Origin: Aegilops tauschii subsp. strangulata
Taxonomy: Eukaryota > Streptophyta > Magnoliopsida > Poales > Poaceae
Direction: 5' to 3'
DNA length: 64,000 nt
Assembly (NCBI RefSeq): GCF_002575655.3
Contig: NC_053037.3
Span: 319,761,294-319,825,293, forward strand
In this document: in pieces, positions 24,541 to 37,755 of the stretch
Position numbering within the stretch: position 1 is the stretch's first letter
Layout: every line of letters starts with the position of its first letter
Notes under the pieces: model-generated
The model's input: only the letters and a program-made list of their open reading frames with translations
Told to the model about the DNA's origin: nothing
Databases searched by the model: none
Translations under genes and position numbers: made by a program

Positions 24541-24894
24541 TGGTAGAACCAGGGATCCTACCGGACCTGCTCCGTAGGTTGTAGGGGAAGGATGGAGTAG
24601 GGCGAGGCGATGAGCGGGCGCGCCGGCGGCTGGGCGCCGTCGCGTAGGAGGAGGATGACGGCGGCGGCTAGGGTTAGAGGCGGCTAGGGTTCCGGCTCCT
24701 CTGGGAGCTGGGCAATAGAGATAATATTCTTCTTATTGCTTGATTCCAAAAAGAGTCTTACAACCTATATTTATAACCTAGATAACTTGCATAAGAATTA
24801 ACCTAAGATAACTTGCATAAGAATTAACCTAAGATAACTTGTGAGCCAAGCCCCTAACTACTGCCCTGTGGGCCTAGCTAAACCGGCCATAACA
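24541..24894 (-). repeat. 3' LTR of the TR-GAG element
   Basis: 354 bp. It includes a duplicated GATAACTTGCATAAGAATTA unit and a GC-rich segment near 24600-24690. Confidence 0.92.
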
Positions 24895-24969
24895 CTTCTC
24901 CCCGCCTGCACAAACAGCTCGTCCTCGAGCTGTAAGGTGGGGAAGCGCTTGCGGAACTCCTCGAGGCGA

Positions 24970-26796
24970 TCAACCAGCGTCAAACACCTTCTCGACAGCT
25001 GGGGCAGCCAGGTCGGCGGCGACAGCGTCCTCCGGAATGTAGTCTGCAACCTCCAGGTAGAAGAGTCGCGGGCAGGCGTGGCCGGGCGTGTAGGGCTCGT
25101 CGCAGTTGAAGCACAACCCTTGGCGGCGACGCTCGAGTATCTCGGCTGAGGTGAGCCGGCGGAACGGGCGCGCCACGGTCGCGGTGAGGGGTGCCGCAGA
25201 AGCCTGCGCAGGCCGACCCGGCGCGGAATCCGACCCGGGTAGCGACCCAGCGGTCCGGGACGGTGATTCCTGCTGGATGGCCACCGCGCGACGCTCGAAC
25301 GCGCGGGCGTAGTACATGGCCGACTGGAGATCCTGGGGTCCCCGAAGCTCCACGTCCATGCAGATGTGATCCGGAAGTCCACCGACAAAGAGGTCGGCCC
25401 GCTGCTGCGCCGTCACACCCGACGCATGGCATGCCAGGGCCTGAAAACGGTCGGCGTAGTCCTGCACCGTGGAGGTGAAGGGAAGGCGACCGAGCTCCGC
25501 CAAGCGGCTCCCGCGAACCGGAGGCCCAAAGCGAAGGAGGCAGAGCTCGCGGAAGCGCTCCCAAGGGGGCATGCTGCCCTCGTCCTGCTCGAGAGCGTAG
25601 TACCAGGTCTGGGCTGCGTCGCGGAGGTGATAAGAGGCAAGCCAGGTCCGGTCCGAAGCGAGTGTGCGCTGCCCGCCGAAGAACTGGTCGCACTGGTTGA
25701 GCCAGTTGAGGGGATCCTCCGTGCCGTCATAAGTGGCGAAGTCGATCTTGGCGAACCGCGGCGGTGTCTGGGTCGGAGCACTGTGTCGAGCTGGCTCGGA
25801 GGTGCGGAGCAGCGAGGCGGGTGGTGCCTGGTCGAAGTACTCCGGATAGGGACCCGCGGAGCCAGATGGCCCGCTGAACTGCGGAAACGGGGTCGGCTGC
25901 TCCGGAGCCGTGGTGTAGACCGGCGAAGGCGAAGACGCAGACGCCCACGCTGGAAGTGGCGACGGGGAGGGCGGGAACCGGACCTGATGGATCGGGAGGC
26001 CGGTCGGCGAGGGTGCCCTCGAGCTGGGCAGGGGCGGCGCCGGTGGTTGTAGCGTCGGTGGTCGCGAGGGACGGCGGCTGTAAATACCACAGAGGGCCCG
26101 CGGCCGGAGTGGACCCGCCGGGGTGTCCCGCCGGGAACGGCAGCAGCGGCAGCCCGGTGCAGGCCGGTGCGGAGAACGGCGGCTGCAGAGGGCTGGTGGC
26201 CCCCGCCTGTGGCGTCTGCTGTAGCGGCCACGGAGCCGCTGAGGGCGCCGGCGCCAAGTGCCAGAGGGGCGCCGCGGCCGGCAGTGGCCCGCGCCGGCGC
26301 GGACGGAACTTGCGCGGGCCAGACCGGCCACGGGGCTGGGGCGGGCGCGGTAGCCGCGGGCTGGCGCGGGCCACTGCGGCCAGGCCGGCGCTGGAGCGGA
26401 TGGCGGCGGTAGCGCCGGGTAGCCTCCGGCGAGGGCCGCGGGCACTGAGTACCACGGAAGAGCCGGCGGTCCGGAGGGCACGGGCGGCGGGAGCGGCGGT
26501 GACGGCCCGTACGGGCTGGCCAGGTAAAGCCGGATGCCCTGGACCGCGACGACCAGGTCGTTGAGGACACTGGCCATGGCCTCCGGGGAGTATTGGGCCG
26601 GTCGAGTCGATGGAGCTGGCAGCGTAGTGGTGACGGGGGGCGGCAGCAGGCCGGTGGGCGCGCCGGAGATGAGATCCAGCGGCGCCGACGGAAGGGCCAG
26701 CTGCCCCGTAGCGATCGGAGATGACACGGCGGCGGTGGTGGTGGTAAGGGGCAGCGGCGGCGGTGGCGGCGGCGGTACTGGTGGTGATGATGACAT
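24970..26796 (-). CDS. Gag polyprotein of the TR-GAG element
   Basis: An open frame of 608 codons from ATG at 26794-26796. The first third is a Pro/Ala/Thr-rich low-complexity region. Residues about 350-505 form a typical plant Gypsy gag core (FATYDGTEDPLNWLNQCDQF, then PPWERFRELCLLRFGPP and VQDYADRFQALACHASGVTA). A zinc knuckle variant CFNCDEPYTPGHAC spans 562-575, with CX2CX7HXC spacing as in related plant Gypsy proteins. The protein packages element RNA into virus-like particles in the cytoplasm. The frame ends soon after the knuckle where protease would normally begin. The stretch encoded at about 26030-26350 is Arg/Cys-rich and unlike its surroundings, and a different minus frame (open at 25727-26455) reads there as Pro/Ala-rich, suggesting two compensating indels. 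Confidence 0.85.
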   Translation of the reverse strand: MSSSPPVPPPPPPPLPLTTTTAAVSSPIATGQLALPSAPLDLISGAPTGLLPPPVTTTLPAPSTRPAQYSPEAMASVLNDLVVAVQGIRLYLASPYGPSPPLPPPVPSGPPALPWYSVPAALAGGYPALPPPSAPAPAWPQWPAPARGYRARPSPVAGLARASSVRAGAGHCRPRRPSGTWRRRPQRLRGRYSRRHRRGPPALCSRRSPHRPAPGCRCCRSRRDTPAGPLRPRALCGIYSRRPSRPPTLQPPAPPLPSSRAPSPTGLPIHQVRFPPSPSPLPAWASASSPSPVYTTAPEQPTPFPQFSGPSGSAGPYPEYFDQAPPASLLRTSEPARHSAPTQTPPRFAKIDFATYDGTEDPLNWLNQCDQFFGGQRTLASDRTWLASYHLRDAAQTWYYALEQDEGSMPPWERFRELCLLRFGPPVRGSRLAELGRLPFTSTVQDYADRFQALACHASGVTAQQRADLFVGGLPDHICMDVELRGPQDLQSAMYYARAFERRAVAIQQESPSRTAGSLPGSDSAPGRPAQASAAPLTATVARPFRRLTSAEILERRRQGLCFNCDEPYTPGHACPRLFYLEVADYIPEDAVAADLAAPAVEKVFDAG

Positions 26797-26811
26797 GGTC
26801 GAAACCCAGGT

Positions 26812-26823
26812 AGCTGATACCAA
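26812..26823 (-). other. Primer-binding site of the TR-GAG element
   Basis: On the minus strand this reads TTGGTATCAGCT, two bases from the LTR border. Ten bases match the initiator-Met tRNA complement. Confidence 0.8.
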
Positions 26824-26825
26824 AT

Positions 26826-27188
26826 TGGTAGAACCAGGGATCCTACCGGACCTGCTCCGTAGGTTGTAGGGGAAGGATGGAGTAGGGCGAGGCGATGAGC
26901 GGGCGCGCCGGCGGCTGGGCGCCGTCGCGTAGGAGGAGGATGATGGCGGCGGCTAGGGTTAGAGGCGGCTAGGGTTCCAGCTCCTCTGGGAGCCGGGCAA
27001 TAGAGATAATATTCTTCTTATTCTTCTTATTGCTTGATTTCAAAAAGAGTCTTACAACCTATATTTATAACCTAGATAACTTGCATAAGAATTAACCTAA
27101 GATAACTTGCATAAGAATTAACTTAAGATAACTTGTGGGCCAAACCCCTAACTACTGCCCTGTGGGCCTAGCTAAACCGGCCATAACA
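26826..27188 (-). repeat. 5' LTR of the TR-GAG element
   Basis: 363 bp, about 98% identical to the 3' LTR. It differs by an extra TTCTTCTTA unit and a few transitions. Confidence 0.92.
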
Positions 27189-27193
27189 GTTTT

Positions 27194-27498
27194 TCTTGAC
27201 ATGCTTTTTTTTTCAAACGTCTTGATATGCTTCTGAATATCTCTTTGAGCAGATACATTTTCCAACAGTGTAATTGCTGTCACGGAAAGCCGGTAAGACT
27301 AGAGAGCCACAAACATAGCTAGCACAGTCTCAGTCTTCTGTTATACAGGCACACATAAATTTACACGGCAGGTGGAGACAGTGCACATGTTCTTATTCAC
27401 GGGACAATTCACAAGATGAAGATACAGGGGGCACCATTCATCACACGAGCACATAGCATGGCATGCTTGTTTCACCGTCTCCACAATCTTTTGTAGTT
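27194..27498 (-). other. Probable 3' untranslated region of the aldo-keto reductase gene
   Basis: Unique-looking sequence following the stop codon on the minus strand. A short poly-T run at 27207-27216 is flanked by similar words (CTTGACATGC and CTTGATATGC) and marks the likely border with LINE-derived sequence. Confidence 0.45.
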
Positions 27499-29497
<1,999 letters not shown>

Positions 29498-30203
29498 GGC
29501 GCCCTGAAGCTCGCAGCCGCGGCGGCAGGGGAAGGCAGGCAAGTCACGGGACGGAAGCGCAGCGCAGGCGTGAATGTTGCCAGTAGGCAGTCAGTAGCGA
29601 ACCGTCCAGTGAGATCAGTGACCCGCTATATGTAATCGGAACGAGCGGCTGTCCGAGCTCCGAGCTCGAATGACAACACTCAACAGGTAATGATATTATC
29701 ATAATCATCTTTTTGTGGGTGATGCACGGTAAGTAAGTACGTACTGCTGTTGCGACCGGCGCGGCGCATCCTCACCTGTGAGATATTTTTCAACACTATA
29801 CTAGCGCCTAATACGACGCTTGGCATGTGATAGATGAGACGATTAGAATGACGTGCAAGGGCACAGCGGTGACTCGTTTTAGCACATAACAACAAGATTC
29901 TCAAGTCATCCATAAACGTGTTGCCAAATGCTAGTGACAAATGCAGAACTACTGTGGCATGAGCTGCCAAATTGGTGAAAGATATCTCTAAAAAAAATTG
30001 GTGAAAGAGATAGAAATGAAACGCCCTCTTCTTGCTCGGATGCCAAGTCCATCCTACGAATAAAATACTGCCATTTTTCTTTCTTTCTCGTCCACATGCA
30101 AACTCACGCCAAGTGTCTTGAACATGACATCAGTTTTCTACTGTGCTTTTCTTTTTAAACAAGTTTTCTACGGTGCTTTACTCCGCTTAGAAAAATCTGA
30201 GGC
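29498..30203 (-). promoter_or_regulatory. Upstream region of the aldo-keto reductase gene
   Basis: A possible TATA-like word (ACATATAGC on the minus strand, near 29625-29635) lies about 130 bases upstream of the start codon. Beyond about 29700 nothing recognisable is present up to the Copia LTR at 30204. Confidence 0.35.
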
Positions 30204-31540
30204 TGTAAATGCATCTAGTGTCACCGCTAGTTGATTTTGGAGTATTGACGACAAACCTGGTTGAGGGATCAATGTGTTTCTGAGAATTGCAGAATAACAC
30301 AGGTAGTAATCCCTCATTAATTCGGTTTACCTACCGGAGATGACCCCTAAAAATGTATGAAGACATTGATGACAATGGTGGTATGTGAAAACAATCACAT
30401 CGAAGCTTATGACTCGAGAAGACATTCACGTGAAGACTATGGAGTGCGAAGACATAGTTGTTTCGTATTTCCTTTTCTTCTTTGTTGAGTCATAGGAACC
30501 ACCGTACTGTTAAGTGGGGTCCAAGTGAACAAAGTCAGAATGACTGAAGTGATGCTCAACCAAATCCTATGTCTTCGAGCGAAGACAATGAGAGCAAATC
30601 TTATCCAGAGGCAGATGAGTCAGCTTTACTTGTAGCCCAAGTCAAGCTGCCGCGTGTTTTTGAAATCTGACCGTTGAAACACGTGTCAGTTCCTTAGTGA
30701 CCCAGGGTCATTTCGAACAAATCAGGTCGGGTTGCCTAGTGGCTATAAATAGCCCACCCCTACACCATAAATTGATGGCTGCTCAGAGTGAGTGTACGGC
30801 TTTTGTCGTTTGAGAGCAACCCACCTCCGAAGCTTTTGAGAGAGAGAGAAATCCTTGCGAGGACAAAGCCCAAAACACCCAGAGCCAAAGAGTGTCAGGC
30901 ATCACTGAAGTCTTCCTGTCCGCGTGACCTGAAGACTTGTTACACTTGAGGACTGTGAATCCTCCGGCCGGTTAGGCGTCGCGTTCTAAGCATCCAAGAG
31001 TCATTGTGGATTGCCGGTGAACGAAGTCTGTGAAGGTTTGAAAGTCTACCTTGAAGACTTACCAGAGTGATTGGGCGAGGACTGGGTGTCCTTAGCTCAA
31101 GGGGAATAAGGTGAAGACGCGGTCTTCTGAGTTGAATCTCAGCCTCCCTAACCAGACGTACAGTTGTCACAGCAACTGGAACTGGTCCAACAAATCCTTG
31201 TCCTCACCAAGCGACTGGTTCTATCTTCTCCCTCTCTTTACTTACAGTTTGTCTTCGTGAAGTCATTGCCTGCTTGTGTTACCTGTTTGACTTCACTGTG
31301 TGACTACTATTGTTGTTTGGCTTCATACTATCTTCCATCCTGATCATTACTACCTAGCTGCTATTAGTCTTCGTGCTTTCACTTCATTGAATACTTGACT
31401 ATGGCCTGCCTAGTGTAGTCTACCTTCCGCTGCGTGTTAATAGGATCATTTCTATTGTTTGTCTTCGAAATTTTCATGTTTTGAAGACTTCCATAAAAAT
31501 CGCCTATTCACCCCCCTCTAGTCGATAACTAACACTTTCA
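30204..31540 (+). repeat. 5' LTR of the SIRE-like Copia element
   Basis: It starts TGTAAATGCATCTAG and ends CTAACACTTTCA, followed by the primer-binding site. A TATA box (TATAAATA) is at 30744-30751, and the word GAAGAC/GTCTTC recurs more than ten times. The last 50 bases (CGCCTATTCACCCCCCTCTA...) are typical of this Triticeae Copia group. The left border rests on remembered related ends, since the second LTR is not in the window. Confidence 0.75.
30744..30751 (+). promoter_or_regulatory. TATA box of the Copia 5' LTR
   Basis: TATAAATA in the context GGCTATAAATAGCCCACCCC, a canonical plant TATA box in the sense orientation of the element. Confidence 0.75.
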
Positions 31541-31542
31541 AT

Positions 31543-31554
31543 TGGTATCAGAGC
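31543..31554 (+). other. Primer-binding site of the SIRE-like Copia element
   Basis: TGGTATCAGAGC, two bases after the LTR end, complementary to initiator-Met tRNA. Confidence 0.92.
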
Positions 31555-31606
31555 AAGGTACTCCCTTGTTCTGTGTGATTCGGTTTAACCACCTGGAGTT
31601 TTAGCT

Positions 31607-32737
31607 ATGTCGACTGCAGGGATAATCAAAGTCTCCGCTACGTGCCCTGTCTTCGATGCCACTGATTAACCCTACTGGAAGAATAAGATGCGCATGCATC
31701 TTGAAGCCATTGATGTCGATCTATGGTATGTCATCAAGAACGGCGTTCCCAAGACTGGTGAAGGTGTCACCCCTGCTGATGTCAAGAAGTTCGTTCAACT
31801 GGATTCTACTGCCAAGAACATCATCTGTGGTCATCTGACCAAAGGACAGTATGGCCGTGTGAGTGCTCTGGAAACGTCAAAGCTAGTCTGAGACTGGCTC
31901 TCCAAGGTCAATGAAGGCGTCTCAACCCAGAGAGATCAAAGGATCAGTGTCCTTCGCAACCTCTTCAACCGCTTCAAGAGAAACGACAATGAGAATGTCC
32001 AGCTCACGTTTGATCGCCTCACTGACATCACAAATGAGCTTCATGCTCTCGGCGCCACTGAGATCACCAAGTATGAAATCATCAAGACACTCCTAAGATC
32101 ACTTGACAGCTCGTTTGACACCCTAGCCCTGATGATTCAAGAACGCCCTGACTTCAAGAAACTCGCTCCGTCTGACATACTTGAGAGGCTCAACACACAT
32201 GAGTTTCAGCTATCTGAGAAAAGAGACATGTATGGTCCCAACTATGGCCGAACGCGCGCTTTGAAGGCAAAGGCTGTTTCCTCATCTGAAGAAGAATCTG
32301 ACTGCAGTTCTGGTGATCCTGAAGACATTGGAAAGGAGCTTGCTATGCTTGTGAAGAAGTTCCAGAAGTTCACCAAGAAGAAAGGCTTCAAAAAGTCTTC
32401 ACAATCCAGCTAAAGAAATGATGAAGCTTCTACTCATGACCACAAGAAGAGAACATGCCACAAGTGAAAGAAACCTGGTCACTACATCTCTGAGTGTCCG
32501 CAGTGGGACAATGAAAACAACAAGAAGAAAAAGAGCAAGGAATATGATTCTGATGACAAAAGAAGAAGAAATCCTCAAAGTCTTCTTCCAAATCTTCATC
32601 GAAGTCTTCATCACACGAGAAGAGCTCATCTGGCAAGGCTCGTGCTTTTGTTGGCAAGGAGATGGATTCAGAGGAGGAGTCTGCTTCTGAGGAGGCGGAG
32701 GTGGAGTCTGAGGAGGAGTCCGACTCTGGCGTTGCAA
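31607..32737 (+). pseudogene. Gag N-terminal part, SIRE-like Copia (broken)
   Basis: From ATG 31607 the translation shows a Copia (UBN2-type) gag: YWKNKMRMHLEAIDVDLWYV, ISVLRNLFNRFK, LLRSLDSSFDTLALMIQERP. A TAA at 31667 and further stops (for example near 31889, 32411 and 32466) break it. In the zinc knuckle the second Cys codon has become TGA (TCHK-stop-KKPGHYISEC). A frameshift near 32560 precedes a Ser/Glu-rich tail. Reading ends at the inversion breakpoint at 32737, and the coding continuation lies on the minus strand from 37755 downward. Confidence 0.82.
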
Positions 32738-35700
32738 CCACCGTATAGGAAGTATTAGACCCAGACACGGCGCACAATTATCGTGGCGCTCTGAAGTCAA
32801 ATTCCGCATTAATGTATTCACACTCAGTGTGTAAGTCTTCATTGATTGAAGATATACATTACTGCGTGTGTTGCACATCTAAGCCATCAACATGCATAAG
32901 TGTTAGGATGTGTGCCTAATTACAGGACATTCGAGGATTCAAGATATTTAGCTCACACCGCAACTTGCAAAACCTTTTCTCATCCAAGGGCTTTGTGAAG
33001 ATATCTGCCAATTGCTCTTCAGTGTAGACGTGAATGATATCAATATCTTCCTTCATGACATGATCTCTGAGAAAGTGATGACGAATCTCAATGTGCTTTG
33101 TCTTCGAGTGCTGAACTGGGTTGTCGGCAATCTTGATGGCGCTTTCATTGTCACAGTAGAGTGGTACTTGTTTCAGATGGATGCCATAGTCCTTGAGTGT
33201 TTGCTTCATCCATAGAAGCTGAGCGCAGCAAGATCCAGCAGCAATGTATTCAGATTCAGCAGTGGAGAGCGACACACAATTCTGCTTCTTTGAAGACCAA
33301 CAGACAAGTGATCGTCCCAGAAAGTGACATGTGCCTGATGTAGACTTGCGATCTACCTTGTCACCAGCATAATCAGCATCCGAGAATCTGACTAGATCAA
33401 ACTCTGAGCCCTTTGGATACCATAATCCTAGTGTTGGGGTGTAAGCCAAATATCGAGAATTCACTTCACAGCTAAGTGATGCGATTCCTTTGGTGCCGCT
33501 TGGAATCGGGCACACATGCAAACACTAAGCATTGTATCTGGCCTAGATGCATATAAATAAAGTAAAGAACCAATCATGGAGCGGTATACCTTTTGATCGA
33601 ACTCTTTACCATTGGCGTCAGGACCCAGATGACTTTTGGTTGGCATTGGCGTAGTGTAACCTTTGCAGTCTTGCATTCCAAACTTCTTCAGGCAGTCTTT
33701 GAGGTATTTCTCTTGAGATATGAAGATGTCGTTGCTCTGCTGACGAATTTGAAGACCAAGGAAGAACTTCAGCTCACCCATCATGGACATCTGATATTGC
33801 TCTTGCATCATGTGTCCAAACTCATCACTGTATTTCTGGTTAGTGCAGCCGAAGATAATGTCATCCACATATATTTGGCACACAAACAATTCACCATCAT
33901 ATGTCTTCGTGAAGAGTGTGGGATCCAGGGAACCAGGTTTGAAGCCTTTGCTCTTCAGGAAGTCTTTGAGTGTGTCATACCAAGCGCGAGGGGCTTGTTT
34001 GAGGCCATACAGTGCCTTGTTAAGCTTGTATACCATATCGGGATGTTTTGGATCTTCAAAGCCAGGTGGTTGCGCAACATACACTTCTTCTTCAATCTTG
34101 CCATTGAGAAAAACACTCTTCACATCCATTTGATACAGAAGAATGTTGTGATGATTTGCGTAGGCTAGCAGTATGCGAATGGCTTCAAGCCTAGCCACGG
34201 GAGCAAATGTTTCATCGAAGTCAACCCCTTCAACTTGAGTGTATCCTTGAGCAACTAGACGAGCCTTGTTTCTGACAACTTGACCATGCTCATCTTGCTT
34301 GTTGCGATATATCCATTTGGTGCCTATTATGTTGTGCTTGCGAGGGTCAGGACGCTTGACAAGTTCCCACACATTGTTCAGCTTGAACTGTTGAAGCTCT
34401 TCTTGCATAGCTTGAATCCATTCAGGTTCCATGAAGGCTTCAGCAACTTTCTTGGGTTCTGATATTAAGACAAATGCAAAGTGCCCACAGAAATTTGCTA
34501 GCTGTGTTGCTCTTGAACGAGTGAGCGGACCTGGTGCATTGATGCTATCAATTATCTTCTCAATCTGTACTTCATTTGCAACACGAGGATGAACTGGACG
34601 AAGATTTTGCTCTTGCTGATCGTTGTCATCATTTGGAGGATTGTCTTCAGGCTGAGCATTGGCTTCAGGTTGATTAGGTGCAGAAATGATGAGTTCCTCT
34701 TTAGCTTGTGCCTCAGAAGGTATGATCTCTCCAGTTCCCATGAGCTTGATGGATTCACTAGGTGGATCTTCATCTAGCACATTTGGCAGGTGCTCTCTTT
34801 GTGAGCCGTTAGTCTCATCGAACTGCACATCTACAGTTTCAACCACTTTATAGTGAAAGAGGTTGAAGACTCTGTAGGAGTGCGAATCCTTTCTGTAACC
34901 AAGCATAAAACCTTCATGTGCTTTCGGTGCAAATTTTGAAGTGTGATGTGGATCCTTGATCCAGCACCTAGCACCAAATACTCTGAAGTAACTGACATTT
35001 GGCTTCTTACCAGTCAGGAGTTCATAGGATGTCTTCTTCAGAAGCTTGTGAAGATAAACACGTTTGATGACATGGCATGCAGTATCAATGGCTTCGGGCT
35101 GGAACTTTCTTGGAGTCTTGTATTCATCAAGCATCGTCCGAGCCATCTCAATGGGTGTTCGGTTCTTGCGCTCCACGATGCCATTCTGCTGAGGAGTGTA
35201 TGGAGCGGAGAACTCATGAGTGATGCCCAATGTATCCAGGTAAAGGTCGAGGCCAGTGTTCTTGAACTCTGTGCCGTTGTCACTTCTGATATGCTTGATC
35301 TTGACGCCATAGTTATTCATGGCATGGTTGGCGAAGTGTCTGAAGACATCCTGCACTTCAGTCTTGTAGAGGATTATATGCACCCATGTATATCTTGAAT
35401 AATCATCAACAATGACGAAGCCATAGAGACAAGCAGTAGTAGTGAGAGTAGAGTAGTGAGTAGGTCCAAATAAGTCCATGTGTAGCAGCTCAAAGGGTTG
35501 AGATGTCGTCATGATTGTCTTCGAGGGGTGCTTGGCCCTAGTCATCTTTCCAGCTTCGCAGGCACCGCATAGATGATCTTTCTTGAACTTGACACCCTCG
35601 ATGCCTACAACATGTTTCTTCTTCGCGAGAGTGTACAGATTCCTCATGCCCGCATGTCCTAGCCTCCGATGCCAGAGCCAGCACTCCGAAGCCTTTGCTA

Positions 35701-37755
35701 GAAGACATACGACCAGCTGTGGTCCTGCTGAGAAATCTACCATGTACAAATCATCTTTTCGATACCCTTCAAAGACTAGAGACTTGTCAGATTCCATTAG
35801 TACAAGGCAAGGATATTTTCCAAATATCACAATCATGTTCAAGTCACAAAGCATTGAGACAAACATTAAGTTGAAACCAAGGGATTCAACAAGCATCACT
35901 TTATCCATGTGCTGATCCTTTGAGATTGCAACTCTACCTAGACCCAATACCTTGCTTTTACCAATGTCAGCAAATGTGATGTGACTCTTGTCAGATGGAC
36001 GTAAGGTTGAGTCCATGAGAAGACTTCGATCACCAGTCATATGATTAGTGCATCCGCTGTCCATTATCCATTCTGAAGCATGAGGTGTCATACCCTATAG
36101 TACAGTTAGGGGGATAGGCTTCACCAAGAGTATTGTGAAGCATAAACATTTGACGCACAAGAGGATTATCAAAGCTCAGATCAAGGTTAGGATAGATAGG
36201 ATGATTGGCAAGCGATTCAGGAACAAAATACATAGTAAGACCATTTGGGCATTTTATCTTGCGCCCTACAAGATGTTTTAGGTCCCCAGCAAAAGCATCA
36301 GACGCCTTTGATTTCCGGCTGGAGACATTTCCCTACAAAAGAAGGTTAATTTTTCTTAACCACCCACATTTTCAGGGGTGGCTTAGAAGCAATAAGTCTA
36401 AGTGCAGCATCTGAGAACTTCGGCTTTGAAGCCCTAGCAAATAGCCTTGCAGGAGGTGAATAGTACTCATATGAATAAGAAGAATAGTTCTTAGTCTTAT
36501 GAACATAGCGGTTTGATGACACGCGCTCATATTCATAAGTTTGAGTATGATTTCCTTGCAAAACATTGGCGTTAGGGTGACTCAGGTGAGTCATGTGTCT
36601 GTATGAAGCCTTTGGGCCATATGAAGCCTTTGGTCTGGGGTTTGTCTTCTTCCCTTGTGGTGTCATGATGACATTCACAGGAAGATTCTCAAGACACTTT
36701 TTGGGCAACCAGATCTTCTTCATAGGTGGTCCATTCCTGCAATTAGTACCAATATACCTAGCAAACACTTCACCATTCTGATTCTTAAACAGTTTATAGT
36801 TTGCATCAACGGATTCATCAATGATAATTGGGTTAGCACAAGTGAAACCAGATAAGGTGGATGGATCCACTGAAGGTCCCTTTGCAGCAACCCATGTGGT
36901 TTTGGGGTACTGCTCAGGCTTTCAGTAAGAACCATCAACATTCATTTTCCTCTCGAACCCAACACCCTCTTTTCTAGGGTTTCGGTTCAGAATCTGCTTT
37001 TTGAGGACATTGCACAGTGTCTGATGCCCTTTGAGACTTTTGTACATCCCTGTCTCAAGCAATGTCTTCAACCTAGCATTTTCATCAGCAATAGTAGTGG
37101 CATCCTCAGCAGAGGGGTTAGTTACCACATCAACAGTTGAAGATATTGCACTAGTAGCATCAGTAGAACATTTAGCAACAGAAGTAGCGTTATCACGCTC
37201 AAGGCATTTTAGACATGGTGGTTCAAATCCTTCCTGAGCGGGACTGATCTGTTGAGTGCGAAGTGACTCATTCTCTTTTTGAAGATCTTCATGAGCCGCT
37301 CTCAATTTCTCAAGTTCTTGCTTCCTTTGAAGATAATCGTAGGAAAGCTTTTCATGAGTTGTTGAGAGCGTTTCATGACGACTTTCAAGTTCATCATACT
37401 TAACATGAAGATTTTTTATGTCTTCAATTAAGGACTGAGATAGGGTCATTTCCGCGTCCAACAGGTCATCGCTTTTGTCTAACAGTTTTTGAATATGTTC
37501 CATAGCTTGCTGTTGTTCAGTTGCAATTTTAGTAATTATTTTGTAGCTGGGTTTGGATTCACAATCAGAGTCATCTTCACTTGATGTTTGAAAGTAAGCA
37601 TCGCGTGAGTTTACCTTGGCACCACGTGCCATGAAGCAGTAGGTGGGAGCGGAGTTGTCCTTGTCATTAGCATCAGCGTTGGTGATGGAGCCATTGTCTT
37701 CAGTGTTGAAGATGGACTTGGCAACGTAGGCTATAGCTAGAGCCAGACTTGCAAC
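32738..37755 (-). other. 5.0-kb inverted block of the Copia element
   Basis: The block carries gag C-terminus, protease, integrase, reverse transcriptase and RNase H on the minus strand, opposite to the LTR, gag start and ORF3 of the same element. At the left junction GTTGCAA (32731-32737) joins CCACCGT (32738-32744). At the right, CTTGCAAC (37748-37755) precedes a hAT element whose other side is ATGGTGGG (38263-38270). Thus each breakpoint word is present twice, once per junction. Confidence 0.82.
32916..37747 (-). pseudogene. Gag C-terminus and pol polyprotein, SIRE-like Copia (broken)
   Basis: Reading down from 37747, a coiled-coil-like gag tail rich in Leu/Glu/Lys heptads (36922-37632) is followed by linker frames (36346-36870, 36045-36233), then an 876-codon frame (33461-36091) and the RNase H frame (32916-33521). 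Seen in order are the protease motif [14 protein letters not shown]; the integrase HHCC start [10 protein letters not shown]; integrase acidic residues in [16 protein letters not shown] and [10 protein letters not shown]; reverse transcriptase [11 protein letters not shown] and YVDDIIFG; and RNase H RFSDADYAGD with STAESEYIA. A single frameshift near 33455-33480 separates reverse transcriptase from RNase H, and others break the gag part. All catalytic residues that I can see are still present. Confidence 0.9.

Larger units (their letters stand above)
24541..27188 (-). mobile_element. TR-GAG type element: short LTRs enclosing a single gag ORF
   Basis: LTRs at 24541-24894 (354 bp) and 26826-27188 (363 bp) have TGTTATGGCC...TTCTACCA ends on the minus strand. 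A perfect 5-bp target duplication GTTTT flanks the element (24536-24540 and 27189-27193). A TTGGTATCAG primer-binding site lies beside the 5' LTR and a GCGGGGAGAAG purine tract at 24895-24905. The only coding content is one gag frame; protease, integrase and polymerase are absent without a trace of decay. This organisation matches plant TR-GAG elements, which are mobilised by enzymes from other retrotransposons. The LTRs differ at about seven positions plus one 9-bp indel. Confidence 0.9.

Noticed and set aside
25366..26869. Plus-strand frames up to 228 codons opposite the TR-GAG gag
   Set aside because: Antisense shadows of a GC-rich coding region with no recognisable product.
33593..34168. 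Plus-strand frame of 191 codons in the inverted Copia block
   Set aside because: Antisense of the reverse transcriptase coding region.
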